Source: Dryocosmus kuriphilus | Taxonomy: Eukaryota > Arthropoda > Insecta > Hymenoptera > Cynipidae | NCBI GenBank assembly: GCA_038277395.1 | Contig: CM076190.1 | Span: 252,251,989-252,315,988 of the forward strand | Reading direction: 5' to 3' | DNA: 64,000 nucleotides | Shown: piece after piece, positions 43,513 through 52,789 of the stretch | Layout of the letters: every line of letters begins with the position of its first letter | Numbering within the stretch: position 1 is the first letter of the stretch | The notes under the pieces: model-generated | What the model was told of the DNA's origin: nothing | Databases searched by the model: none | Seen by the model: the letters and a program-made list of their open reading frames with translations, nothing else | Made by a program: the position numbers and the translations under genes

Positions 43513-44304
43513 TTAAAAAGTTAATGCTTTTTCTGACTTGGTTTCAAAAGTGAATTGTAATCTATTACGATAACTATTGAATTTTGAAACGATTTCGTGG
43601 AGCTTATCCTTTGGAACAATCAAAAAAGTGTCATCTACATGACGGTAAAAGGAGAATAATTTGAAATCAAATTTTTTGAAAAATCTATGTTCTACGTCTT
43701 GCAAAACAATTTCGGTTAAAATGCCTGAGCTTGGAGAAACCATGGACGTGCCATAATTTTGATTATAAAATTTCTTATCGAACTGAAAGGTGGTTGATTT
43801 CATAAGGAAAGTAACACCATTGTTAAAATCATCCTGAGAAATGTTTGTGAATTTTTTAATATGAGACCATCCGTTATTTATGCCAGAAAGGACAAGATCC
43901 AAAGGTATATTGGTGAACAAAGAAGAGACATCTAAGGATAAGAAAATGTGGTTATCAGGAAGCTTTAAGTTAATGATACTATTGCGGAAGGTAATGGAGT
44001 TTTTGACAAAGGTGTTTAGTTTTGGAATAGATATTGAAAGAATATTATTTATAAATTTGGATAAAAAGTGAGTTGGAGTATTTATGTAAGAAACTGCGGA
44101 TCTAAGAGGAATATTGTCTTTGTGAATTTTAGGAAGTCCGTACATCCTAGTTATGTTAGTATTTGAGACGAAAAGTAAATTTTTATTTATATTTTTAAAA
44201 TAACCTTTAGTAGTCCAATCTTTTATTGAAGAGGTCGTGGATGTTTGTAATTTTGTTAAAGGATTGGAGTTGACATGATCATATGTAATAGAATCATTAA
44301 GCAT
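43513..44304 (-). pseudogene. Reverse transcriptase domain of Penelope copy B
   Basis: A 263-codon open stretch, the longest Penelope RT frame in the window. It runs from MLNDSITYDHVNSNPLTKLQ through MYGLPKIHKDNIPLRS (finger motif), FLSLDVSSLFTNIPLDLVLS (motif A region with catalytic Asp) and ILTEIVLQDVEH to YRHVDDTFLIVP (VDD motif). It ends where the downstream frame shifts. The C-terminal part is cut off from the endonuclease by the mariner. Confidence 0.75.
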
Positions 44305-44478
44305 TATATCCTTTTTTGAATAATATGAGAGTTTTTCTAGAGGAACAGTAACATTGCCTTTGTCAGAACTGTTAACTAAGAAATCTTTGTTATTCTTAAA
44401 AAAGTTTTTTGAAATTTTAATACGTTTTGCAATTTCTCTGTCAGTACAGGCGATTTTCTTTGGCTTCTTTAGATAGTT

Positions 44479-45140
44479 TTAAGTTAAGGAAAGTACCTTG
44501 TGTCTAAATTCGTCTCTAGAGCCTGAAGCGATTTTGTCCAAACTTCTCTCCAAATCCTTTACAATTTCTATGATATGGTTTTCTTTATTAGATATGAAAC
44601 TGGAACTAAATTTTTCGCCTAATCGGATTGTGTCAACCACGTCATCGGGAACTATTTTTCCTGATAAATTAAGCAACCAAGGGTCAGAAGGATCAGATTT
44701 ATGTCTGTTAGTAGTAAGATTGCTTGAGTTAGAAGCCTGTAATTTTTAAAGTTTTTTATTGAGGGTTATTTCTTTTTTACAAATGTGGTTACTACTAGAT
44801 TGTTCCAATTCGTATATAAAGGTGGCAAAATCAGAAGTGGATATTAAAGCTTTAATTTTATTTTTAAGAGTTTCAAATTTGTTATGTAAAAATTTTGAAT
44901 GATTATGTACGTCTCCGATTACAATACTTCTAATCCGGTTGCTTAATTTTTCAGTTACATTAAATAATTTGTTTTTACAGAAGTTACTATGCATATGTCG
45001 GTTCTTGATATTTTGCGTGCTATTTGTAATAGTGTGTTTAGGGAAAAGATCTGAACGGTGACAATTCAACAGAAAGTTCTTCTTACAGACACTATTTTTG
45101 ATACCTTTAGAAATTTTAAATAGATCTTTGGTTAATTGTC
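44479..45140 (-). pseudogene. N-terminal region of Penelope copy B protein
   Basis: Two frames, 44,746-45,069 (HSNFCKNKLFNVTEKLSNRI, DVHNHSKFLHNKFETLKNKI) and 44,479-44,676 (IVPDDVVDTIRLGEKFSSSF), are collinear with the single frame 49,345-49,887 of copy C. Upstream codons (GSTVRQLTKDLFKISKGIKN) extend to the mariner insertion. This region precedes RT in Penelope proteins and has no assigned catalytic role. Confidence 0.65.
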
Positions 45141-45156
45141 TAACAGTTGAGCCATA

Positions 45157-46096
45157 CGAGGTGTGGCAATTAAGTTCCGGGAATTTGTAAATAAAACAGA
45201 AGCAAATTAAGTCACAAACAAAATTTTATTCTCGGCCTTCAAAATGGTCTCCCCCTAACTTTACACAACGATTCCAACGTTGCTCCCACGATTGGAAACA
45301 CCCTTGGTAATCGTCCGAAGTTAACCCGTTCAGCACTGCGGTTACAGCTTCCTGGACCTCCTGTACGCCGCCATGATGAGTTGCCTTGAGGTGCGATTTC
45401 ATCTTGGAGAATAAGAAAAAGTCTCAGGGGGCGATATCGGGGCTATACAGTGGGTGCGGCAACGTTGGAATGCCTTTTTTCGCCAAAAACTGTTGCGCAA
45501 TGAACGAAGAATGGGCCAGCGCGTTATCGTGGTGGAAGATCCAGCCGTTCTCGGCGAGTTCGAGACGCAGACGGAAATTTTCGTCCCGCAGCCGCTCCAG
45601 GACGCCAACATAGAACTTGCCATTCACTGTCTGGCCGGCACGAAGATATTCGCGATAAGGGATGCCACGGATATCCAAAAAAAACGACCAACACGCCTTC
45701 AGTCGCGACTTGGACATCCTCGCTTTCCTTGGCCCTTCCCTATCCCTTTTCCACCCACTGCTGACTTTGTTTACGGGTCTCAGATTTTCGACATGCACTC
45801 GTCTCCATAAACCGCCTTTTACTTTCGGAGGATTTCCGAGGGGTTTTCGCCAGATTTCACTAAAAATTGAATCACAACACGTTGCTTGTAATTTGAGTCA
45901 CTCATTTTCACGACGTGACTAAAAAAGTTACTGTCGAAAAACACGCACGAGACAGAAACCAAAAGTGCTATCGACTTCAAGCTTCGAGGGTAAATAAACA
46001 AAGGTCCCCGCTTCTCAGAAATATGTATAAAAACGATGTAGTGTTGCCAGTTCCCAAGTTACAACTGAATTCTCGGAACTTAATTGCCACACCTCG
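45157..46096 (-). mobile_element. Internally deleted mariner, 0.94 kb
   Basis: Inverted ends CGAGGTGTGGCAATTAAGTT (left) and its complement (right), flanked by TA at 45,155-45,156 and 46,097-46,098. Penelope copy C has the unoccupied site (GGAGGTATGGCTC, 49,255-49,267). About 350 bases shorter than a full mariner. Different family from the one at 41,996. Confidence 0.85.
45226..45905 (-). pseudogene. mariner transposase relic lacking the first catalytic block
   Basis: Starts MSDSNYKQRVVIQFLVKSGE (first HTH helix), reaches YGDECMSK, then jumps to the second half of the protein: LRAGQTVNGKFYVGVLERLR, IFHHDNALAHSS (second Asp) and YSPDIAP, stop, DFFLF. The usual Cys before the last catalytic Asp is TGA. 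The ITGDE block with the first Asp is deleted. The end is KLGGDHFEGRE. Confidence 0.8.
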
Positions 46097-46154
46097 TACC
46101 TCCGATTTTGATTTTTTGATTTTGATTTTTTCAGCAAAATACGAGCAACACAAT

Positions 46155-46296
46155 TTAATTCGAGCTGGTGTATTTGGTCACATCTTTAGTTCCTTCGGAG
46201 ACGGCGTGCTTGGCGAGTTCGCCAGGAAGGAGAAGCCTGACGCAGTCTGGATTTCCCCCGAGGTGATTGTTGAACGCTTGTGCTAGTGGGCCAAAC
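46155..46296 (-). pseudogene. Histone H2B pseudogene, 3' part
   Basis: On the minus strand, KRSTITSGEIQTA is followed, after loss of one G, by LLLPGELAKHAVSEGTKDVT and KYTSSN, stop. This is the C-terminal helix region of histone H2B, a nucleosome core protein, with few changes from the usual insect sequence (SRE to SGE, KA to KD, SSK to SSN). Codons around AHYNK are damaged. It continues in the segment 48,249-48,350 across the inserted transposon. The plus frame 45,915-46,286 is its antisense shadow. Confidence 0.85.
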
Positions 46297-46870
46297 AGAG
46301 GAGCGGATCACCCCCAAAAAGTCGTCAAAAAAATGAAAAACCGACCAACCTCGGCCAAGTCGCTAAAAATAGCTTATCTTCATATTTTCGAGGGTGCTGA
46401 ATAAGAATATGACATTTATTTTTTTCTAAAGTTGGGGAAACATGGTCAAAATTGAGTTTTAACTGAAAAATGCGAAAAAAATATTTTCTTATTTTTGACG
46501 TTTAACTCGCTGTAACTTAGCGAATAATGAATATTTCTCTATGAAAATTTAATCACATATTCCTCAACTAATTCTCAAAGTAACAGAAGCTGTCCGAAGT
46601 TTCCAAAATAATTTTCGTCTGAGTAAGAAATTTTGGAAGTGTATTTGTTTGATTTTCCGACTTTAAACTTACTGCGTGAAAGTTGTGTGACAAGGTTCTT
46701 AATTTCGTATTGCTGATAGTGCGGTATTAAAATATACGATGCGAGGAAGTTTTTTGAAAAGTTTCAGTCCTTTATGTACAGTAGAAAAAAAGATACAGCG
46801 ATTTTAACGAGAGCGCCGTCGCGTCGAGTCGCCGCGCAGCTTACGCGGCGAGCGCAAAAGCCCATCGTAG
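46297..46870 (+). repeat. Left long terminal inverted repeat
   Basis: Pairs with 47,684-48,248. The inner end is GC-rich (GAGCGCCGTCGCGTCGAGTC near 46,821, complementary to GACTCGACGCGACGGCGCTC near 47,724). The arms differ by scattered substitutions and small indels. Confidence 0.8.
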
Positions 46871-47068
46871 TTGTCGTGTACCGATCATTCTCATTCCAGT
46901 AGAAAATGTTTTCATAAAGAAAAAATGTATAGAATTTAATCGAACAGACATTTATTGCAAAATACAGTTTCTATTAAGCAATTTAACATTTACTGAAAAT
47001 TCATTGGATAAATGGTAAAAATAATTTTGCTCTAGAGATTGTGAGTAATTTTGTAGCTACATATGTTG

Positions 47069-47493
47069 TATGATCCTACAAAAAAATCAAAAGTAGCACG
47101 GCATTCGATAAATTCTTTAAGATATCACATTGCAATCGAAAAAATTATTTCTATCGATAAAGTACCTCCTTCACAGCTTGCTCTAGAACATCACATATTC
47201 AGAGCCTTATGACAGATAAATGAATGGAATCAAGCAACAGAACCATTGATTCAATCGAATGATATAACGAGTCATGGGGGATTGTTGAAAATGGTTCAGT
47301 ATTCACTAATTATTCCGCAGGAATTACTGCTATGGAGCTCTTACAAAAGTATTTTTGTTCCTATCCTGGCAAATCTCCGTGTTCAACTGAATTATGTCCT
47401 TGTCGACAAAATAATTTACAGTGCTGCGACGTATGTTCATGTAAAAAATCTTGTACAAATCGAAATTATATTGTACCTAATGAAAGTGAATAA
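47069..47493 (+). pseudogene. Decayed gene for a cysteine-rich (CXC-type) repetitive protein
   Basis: The first frame reads YDPTKKSKVARHSINSLRYH and VPPSQLALEHHIFRAL, a TGA, then QINEWNQA. After a frameshift near 47,262 the second frame reads NESWGIVENG, GITAMELLQKYFCSYPGKSP, CSTELCPCRQNNLQCCDVC, and SCKKSCTNRN, ending TAA at 47,491. The order PP-ERAA-H-LR ... W-W ... LL---C-C ... C-CR---L-C is one I recall from abundant arthropod repeat proteins of mobile-element type. The cysteine cluster lies in a 76-codon stretch with its only ATG at 47,332. Dead, but the best clue to the element's origin. Confidence 0.5.
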
Positions 47494-47683
47494 AATTGTT
47501 ATATGAAAAGTACATGTAATTCCAATATATTTTTAAATTTCATCCTAGTCAATACTTTGCGTTCATTTTATTCAAAGAGGCACTTTACTCTGATAAATAG
47601 TTTTGGGAACAGCAAGTTCAAATAATAAAATATAAAGTGTCGATAGAATTGATTGCTGGAACGACGATGATTAGCACACAACA

Positions 47684-48248
47684 GCTACGATGGGCTTTTG
47701 CGCTCGTCGCGTAAGCTGCACGGCGACTCGACGCGACGGCGCTCTCGTTAAAATCGCTGTATCTTTTTTTCTACTGTACATAAAGGACTGAAACTTTTCA
47801 AAAAACTTCCTCGCATCGTATGTTTTAATACCATACTATCAACAATACGAAATTAAGAACCTTGTCACACAACTTTCACGCAGTAAGTTTAAAGTCGGAA
47901 AATCGAAAAAAATTATTCAAAAATTCTTTACTCAGACGAAAATTATTTTGGAAACTTCGCACGCTTTTTTTACTTAGAGAATTAGTTGAAAAATATGTGA
48001 TTAAATTTTCATAGAGAAATATTCATTATTCGCTAAGTTACAGCGAGTCAAACGTCAAAAATAAGAAAATAATTTTTTTCGCATTTTTCAGTTAAAACTT
48101 AATTTTTACCATGTTCCCCCAACTTGAGAAAAAAATAAATGTCCTATTCTTATTCAGCACCCTCGATAATATAAAGATAAACTATTTTTAGCGACTTAGC
48201 CGAGGTTGGTCGGTACATGAAAAAAAAACGGGGGTGATCCGCTCCTCT
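47684..48248 (-). repeat. Right long terminal inverted repeat
   Basis: Reverse complement of 46,297-46,870. It ends at the H2B junction. Confidence 0.8.
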
Positions 48249-48350
48249 AAAACGAGAAGATTCAGCGGCAATGCGTTCGAAAATGTCGTTGACGAAGCTG
48301 TTCATGATGTTCATTGCTTTGCTGGAGACTCCAGTATCAGGATGGGCCTG
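48249..48350 (-). pseudogene. Histone H2B pseudogene, middle part
   Basis: Minus-strand reading: AHPDTGVSSK, then AMNIMNSFVNDIFERIAAES, SR. This is H2B from about residue 49, directly upstream in the gene of the part at 46,155-46,296. The first ~48 codons are missing: at 48,351 the sequence changes to the Penelope pseudo-LTR, and they are not found beyond it at 52,626. Confidence 0.85.
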
Positions 48351-49195
48351 CTTTTTTTTTCTTCATCCCTTCTCTTTCTTCCCCTTCCCCATTACGTTCA
48401 TATCCCGTCGCGCCTTCCATTTCTATTAGCACATACAAGGTCTCACGACGGCTTGGTACGTTATACCTCGCTCAATCAAAACAAAACTCTTTTTTCATAA
48501 TTTTTCAAAGTTCACACTAATTTTATAAAGAAATGGAACTACATAGGACTAATCAAAATTCTTAAAATTTAAAGTACTTCTTCAAGGTATATCACTTTAT
48601 TATACTCTTTAATAATTTCACGAAAACCTTTTATGTTATGTTTTCTGTCAATCTTTTCAAATATGAAATTCTGACCTTATATATGTTTTCTTTCTTCCTA
48701 AGTATTTTCTAATTTTCTCTCCCTGTTAAGTACAGATTTTACTAAATGGACTCCTGACGTTTTACCTCTCTTTGGAGAAATTTGTTCATGACTTATTTCG
48801 TATAGTACTCTGAACATGGTTTTCTCTTATTTTTTGGAAACAAATCATCACACACACTTTTACCAACTATATTTTAAAAACTGATGTAATTATGATTCTG
48901 ACCTTCTAATTTGGTAAGTTCTTTTCCCTTGTCAAAGAAACCTTTGTAATCACAACACTGTTTGTTTACTAAATGTACCGCGTATGTATTTCCAACAGAT
49001 TTCTGAAATTCTGTACTCTGAAGAGGTCATCTATTACAGATGACGAAACGTCAGTAATTTCAACTTATATTTAAATCTTGAAAATTTTATATTGGTCAGG
49101 AAGTGTCCTCTTTTCTACCTTATTATAATTTCCCAGACGTAAAACAATATTCTAAGGAAATCTCCAACCTTTCTTTTAATAACTCAAGTGCATTG
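48351..49195 (+). repeat. 5' pseudo-LTR of Penelope copy C
   Basis: Begins in a C/T-rich stretch (CTTCCCCTTCCCCATTACG), has GTCTCACGACGGCTTGGTAC and GAAATTTGTTCATGACTTAT, and ends after the hammerhead core. It is homologous to 51,755-52,625 and to the pseudo-LTRs of copies A and B. Confidence 0.75.
49003..49062 (+). ncRNA. Hammerhead ribozyme core (copy C, 5' pseudo-LTR)
   Basis: GAAATT, CTGT, ACT, then CTGAAGA (49,018-49,024), G, GTCATCT, loop ATTAC, AGATGAC, GAAACGTC, AGT, AATTTC. All core positions match the hammerhead consensus and stem II is perfect. Stem I pairs ACT/AGT and GAAATT/AATTTC. Stem III is limited to the self-complementary ACGU. The expected cut would be after GUC near 49,053. 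Not tested. Confidence 0.72.
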
Positions 49196-49261
49196 ACTAG
49201 CACCTGCATTATTATACAATTTCGACAATCACATCGCTTAAGGATCTACATCGGAGGTATG

Positions 49262-49887
49262 GCTCAACTGTTACAAAATTAACAAAAGATCTACCAAAAA
49301 TTTCTAAAGGTATTAAAAATCGTGTCTGTAGGAAGAATTTTCGGTTGAGTTGTCGCTGTTCAGACCTTTTCCCTAAACATATTACTAACATCACGCAAAA
49401 TATTAAGAACCTACATATGCATAGTAACTTCTGTAAAAACAAATTATATAATGTAACTGAAAAATTAAGAAACCGGATTAGAAGTATTGTAATTGGAGAC
49501 ATTCATAATCATTTAAAATTTTTATATAACAATTTTGAAACTCTTAAAAATAAAGCTAAAGCTTTAATGTACACTTCTGATTTTTCCACCTTTATATACG
49601 AATTCGCACAATCTAATAGTAACCAGTTTTGTAAAAAAGAAATAACATTCAATAAAAAACTTCAAAAATTACAGGCTTCAAACTCAAACGATCTTACTAC
49701 TAACAGACATAAATATGAACCTTCTGACACTTGGTTGCTTAATTTATCAGGAAAAATAATACCCGATGACGTGGTTGACACAATCCGATTAGGCGAAAAA
49801 TTTAGTTCCAGTTTCATATCTAATAAAGAAAACCATATCGTAGAAATTGTAAAGGACAAGTTTGGACAAAATCTCTTCAGGCTCTAG
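49262..49887 (+). pseudogene. N-terminal region of Penelope copy C protein
   Basis: Reads DLFPKHITNITQNIKNLHMH, KNKLYNVTEKLRNRIRSIVI, YEPSDTWLLNLSGKIIPDDV and VDTIRLGEKFSSSFISNKEN, followed by a frameshift relative to copy B (SLDKIASGSRDEF). The upstream TAA in the ATG frame at 49,263 and the changes in TKLTKDLPKISKGIKNRVCR show decay. Confidence 0.65.
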
Positions 49888-50189
49888 AGACGAATTTAGA
49901 TACAAGGTAGTTTCCTTAACTTCAAACTATCTAAGGAAGCCAAAGAGAACCTCCTGTACTGACAGATAAATTGTAAAACGTATTAAAATTTCAAAAAACT
50001 TTCTTAAGAATAACAAAGGTATCTTAGTTACCAGTGCTGACAAAGGCAATGTTACTGTTCCTCTAGAAAAACTCTCATATTATTCAAAAATGAATCTAAT
50101 GTTTAATGATTCTAATACATATGATCATGTCAACTCCAATCCTTTAAAAAAATTACAAAAATCCCGGCCGCTTTAATAAAAGATTGGAC

Positions 50190-51031
50190 TATTAAAGGTT
50201 ATTTTAAAAACATAAATAAAAATTTACTTTGCGTTCCAAATACTAACATAGCTAGGATGTACGGACTTTCTAAAATTCACAAAGACAATATTTCTCTTAG
50301 GCACGTAGTTTCTTACATAAATACTTCTACATACTTTCATCCAAATTTATAAATAATACTCTTTCAAAATCTATTCCAAAACTAAACTCCTTTGTCAAAC
50401 ACTCTATTAACTCCCGTAATAGTATCATTAACTTAAATGTTCCTGATAACCACATTTTCTTATCTTAGATGTCCCTTCTTTGTTCACCAATATACCCTTG
50501 GATCTTGTCCTTTCTGGCATAAATAGCAGATGGTTTCATATTAAAAAAATCATAAATATTTCTCAGGATGATTTTAGCAATGGTGTTATTTTCCTTACGA
50601 ACTCAAACACCTTTCAATTTGATAAGAAATTGTATAATCAAAATCATGACACGCCCATGGGTTCTCTAAACTCAGACATTTTAGCCGAAATTGTTTTGCA
50701 AGACCTGGAACATAGCGTTTTCAAAAAATTTAATTTCATAATATTCTCCTTTTACCGTTATGTAGATAATACTTTTCTGATTGTTCCAAAGGATAAGATC
50801 CACGAAATCGTTTCAAAATTTAATAGTTATCGTAATAGATTACAATTCACTTTCGAAACCCAATCAGAAAAAAGAATTAACTTTTTGAACATTAAAATGC
50901 TTAGGGAAGACTTGGGTAATATTCCTACGAATTTGTATAGGAAGAATACATATTCCGGTAGACTTCTAAATTTCATATCTAATCATACATTATATCAAAA
51001 AATTAGCATCATCAAAAACATTTTCGACTAA
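50190..51031 (+). pseudogene. Reverse transcriptase domain of Penelope copy C
   Basis: Open from 50,480 (LFTNIPLDLVLSGINSRW begins upstream) through ILAEIVLQDLEHSVFKKF to YRYVDNTFLIVP. The catalytic VDD is VDN, which should abolish activity. Finger motifs (ARMYGLSKIHKDNI) precede it in another frame. It ends at TAA 51,029. Confidence 0.7.
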
Positions 51032-51299
51032 GCCATTTTACTCTCAGATAGAAATTTTCATCAAGAAAACTTAGCTTGTTCTAAAAAAATTTTACTTTAT
51101 AATAATTAGCCGGAATATTTTATTAATAAGCATTAAAATCTAGGCTATTTCAAATCAATAATAGACATTCTACCAAACACTATTTAACTCCTAATGATCT
51201 TGAAATTATTGAGCCTAAAAAAAACTATTGTCTCTTTTAATTTCTATCCTGAAATCTCTTATTCATTTCGCAGATTATTCTCAAATTCTAATATTATTA

Positions 51300-51666
51300 A
51301 AATCTTTAGAATCGATTTCAAATTTAACTTTTTTATAAAACTAGGCAAAGATCTACTTGAAAAATGAGAAAATTGTAACGTTGTTTATAAACTTAGCTGC
51401 CCTTGTGGCCAATCCTACATTGGCCAAACAAAAAGCTCTCTTAAAACTAGGAGAGATGAACATCTTAGAAATATTAATCATTGCAAAAAGAACCACAAAG
51501 AAATAGCTGAACACATCCATTCAGAACATAACGGTGATTCATCAGCCATAAAATGGGATGACATTAAAATTTTACATAAAGAACAAAATTACCACAAAAG
51601 ATCTTTCATGGAAATGGTTTATATTGAAAAAGAAGGAGAGAGAGCTTTAAATAGGATTATTGATTG
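51300..51666 (+). pseudogene. GIY-YIG endonuclease domain of Penelope copy C
   Basis: Reads FRIDFKFNFFIKLGKDLLEK, a TGA, then NVVYKLSCPCGQSYIGQTKS, RRDEHLRNINHCKKNHKEIA, EHIHSEHNGDSSAIKWDDIK and a C-terminus ALNRIID before a stop near 51,666. Unlike copies A and B, the frame after KTR is intact, so this copy shows the full domain apart from one nonsense change. Confidence 0.7.
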
Positions 51667-51754
51667 AAGTTTTTATAATCCTGCCTACAACATGATTTTA
51701 AACAACATTCACTGATCACAATATAAAGTTTAACTAATTACGTTTTGAATTTCC

Positions 51755-52625
51755 CTCTTTCCTTAATTCTTTTCCTTCACTTTCCTTCTATCTTTCCTTC
51801 ATTCCTTCTCGTTCTTCCCTTCCCTATTATTTTCATATCCCATCTCACCTTCTATTTTATTATTATTATTATTATTTATTATTTATTATTATTTATTATT
51901 ATTTATTTATTATTATTTTTTTATTTTTTTATTAGTACATACAAGGTCTCACGACGGCTTGGTACGTTGTACCTCGCTCCATAAAAAAAAACTCTTTTTC
52001 ATAATTTTTCAAAATTCACACTAATTTTATAAAGAAATGGAACTACAAAGGACTAATCAAAATTCTTCAAATTTAAAGTACTTTTTCAAGGTATATCAGT
52101 TTATTATACTCTTTAATAATTTCACGAAAACCTTTTAGGTTATGTTTTCGGTCAATCTTTCCAAATATGAAATTCTGACCTTATATATTTTTTCCTTTTT
52201 CCTAAGTATTTTCTAATTTTCTCTCCCTGTTAAGCTCGGATTTTACTAAATGGACAACTGGTGTTTTACCTCTCTTTGGAGAAATTTGTTCATGACTTAT
52301 TTCGTATAGTACTCTGAACATGGTTTTCTCTTATTTTTTGGAAACATATCCTCACACGCACTTTTATCAACCATTTTTTAAAAACTGATGTAATTATGAT
52401 TCTGACCTTCTAATTTAGTAAGTTCTTTCTCTCATCAAAGTAGCCTTTGTAATCACAACACTGTTTATTTGCTAAATGTACCGCGTACGTATTTCCAACG
52501 GATTTTCGAAATTCTGTACTCAGAGCAGGTCACCTATTACAGATGACAAAACGTCAGTAATTTCAAATTATATTTTAATCTTCAAAATTTTATATTGGTC
52601 TGGAAGTGTCATCTTATCTACCTAG
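51755..52625 (+). repeat. 3' pseudo-LTR of Penelope copy C
   Basis: Direct repeat of 48,351-49,195. It contains an inserted or expanded TTATTA microsatellite (51,861-51,935). Its hammerhead core (52,517-52,560) is damaged: CAGAGCAGG in place of CTGAAGAGG and CAAAA in place of CGAAA. Confidence 0.75.
51861..51935. repeat. TTATTA/TTTA microsatellite
   Basis: Irregular runs of TTATTA and TTTATTA, absent from the 5' pseudo-LTR at the same place, so it expanded within this copy. Confidence 0.85.
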
Positions 52626-52789
52626 TATATGTGATTCCTTCGGATTTGTTTAAAAGGTTCTTCAATTTTAACCTTGAACTGACCCTGACGTACCGCTGCC
52701 AAAAATGAGGTAAATTGTTAAATAACGTTTGGTTTCTATAAAAATTTGTACACAGGGGTTTCTTGTGTTACTGGTTGATTTTATTCAAT

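Larger units (their letters stand above)
23602..44185. repeat. Tandem segmental duplication, copy 2 (with nested insertions)
   Basis: Homologous to 14,235-22,555 throughout. Three insertions are present here and absent from copy 1: a Gypsy element at 25,162-34,104, an E-family cluster at 36,279-38,494 and a mariner at 41,996-43,301. Copy 1 therefore gives the empty site for each. Homology with copy 1 ends at 44,185, where copy 1 runs into the E element. Confidence 0.8.
40533..46130 (-). mobile_element. Penelope-like retroelement, copy B, interrupted by two mariners
   Basis: Minus strand: N-terminal region (45,140-44,480), RT (44,304-43,513), GIY-YIG (42,009-41,483), terminal pseudo-LTR (about 41,400-40,533) with a hammerhead core. 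One mariner (41,996-43,301) splits RT from endonuclease; another (45,157-46,096) splits the N-terminal coding region. The right boundary is uncertain; it adjoins the end of the H2B pseudogene. The part to the left of 44,185 is the duplicate of copy A. Confidence 0.75.
46297..48248. mobile_element. DNA transposon with ~570-bp inverted repeats, inserted in H2B
   Basis: The ends AGAGGAGCGGATCACCCCC (left) and GGGGGTGATCCGCTCCTCT (right) start long inverted repeats (46,297-46,870 and 47,684-48,248). AAAC lies at both junctions (46,293-46,296 and 48,250-48,253, with one extra A on the right). Removing the element restores the H2B frame ...SRLAH. The 813-bp centre holds a decayed protein gene. Superfamily unknown; no DDE transposase is visible. 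Confidence 0.8.
48351..52625 (+). mobile_element. Penelope-like retroelement, copy C, with two pseudo-LTRs
   Basis: Direct repeats at 48,351-49,195 and 51,755-52,625 flank a coding region in the order N-terminal region, RT, GIY-YIG. It is the most complete Penelope here but carries many stops and indels. It lies head-to-head with copy B, with the H2B relic between. No clear target-site duplication was found. Confidence 0.8.

Noticed and set aside
45915..46286. 123-codon plus frame ending in VWISPEVIVERLC
   Set aside because: Its second half is antisense to the histone H2B relic; the first half crosses the mariner end.
47246..47506. 86-codon frame inside the long-TIR element
   Set aside because: After its first few codons it is out of frame with the cysteine-cluster protein relic, which reads better in the neighbouring frame.
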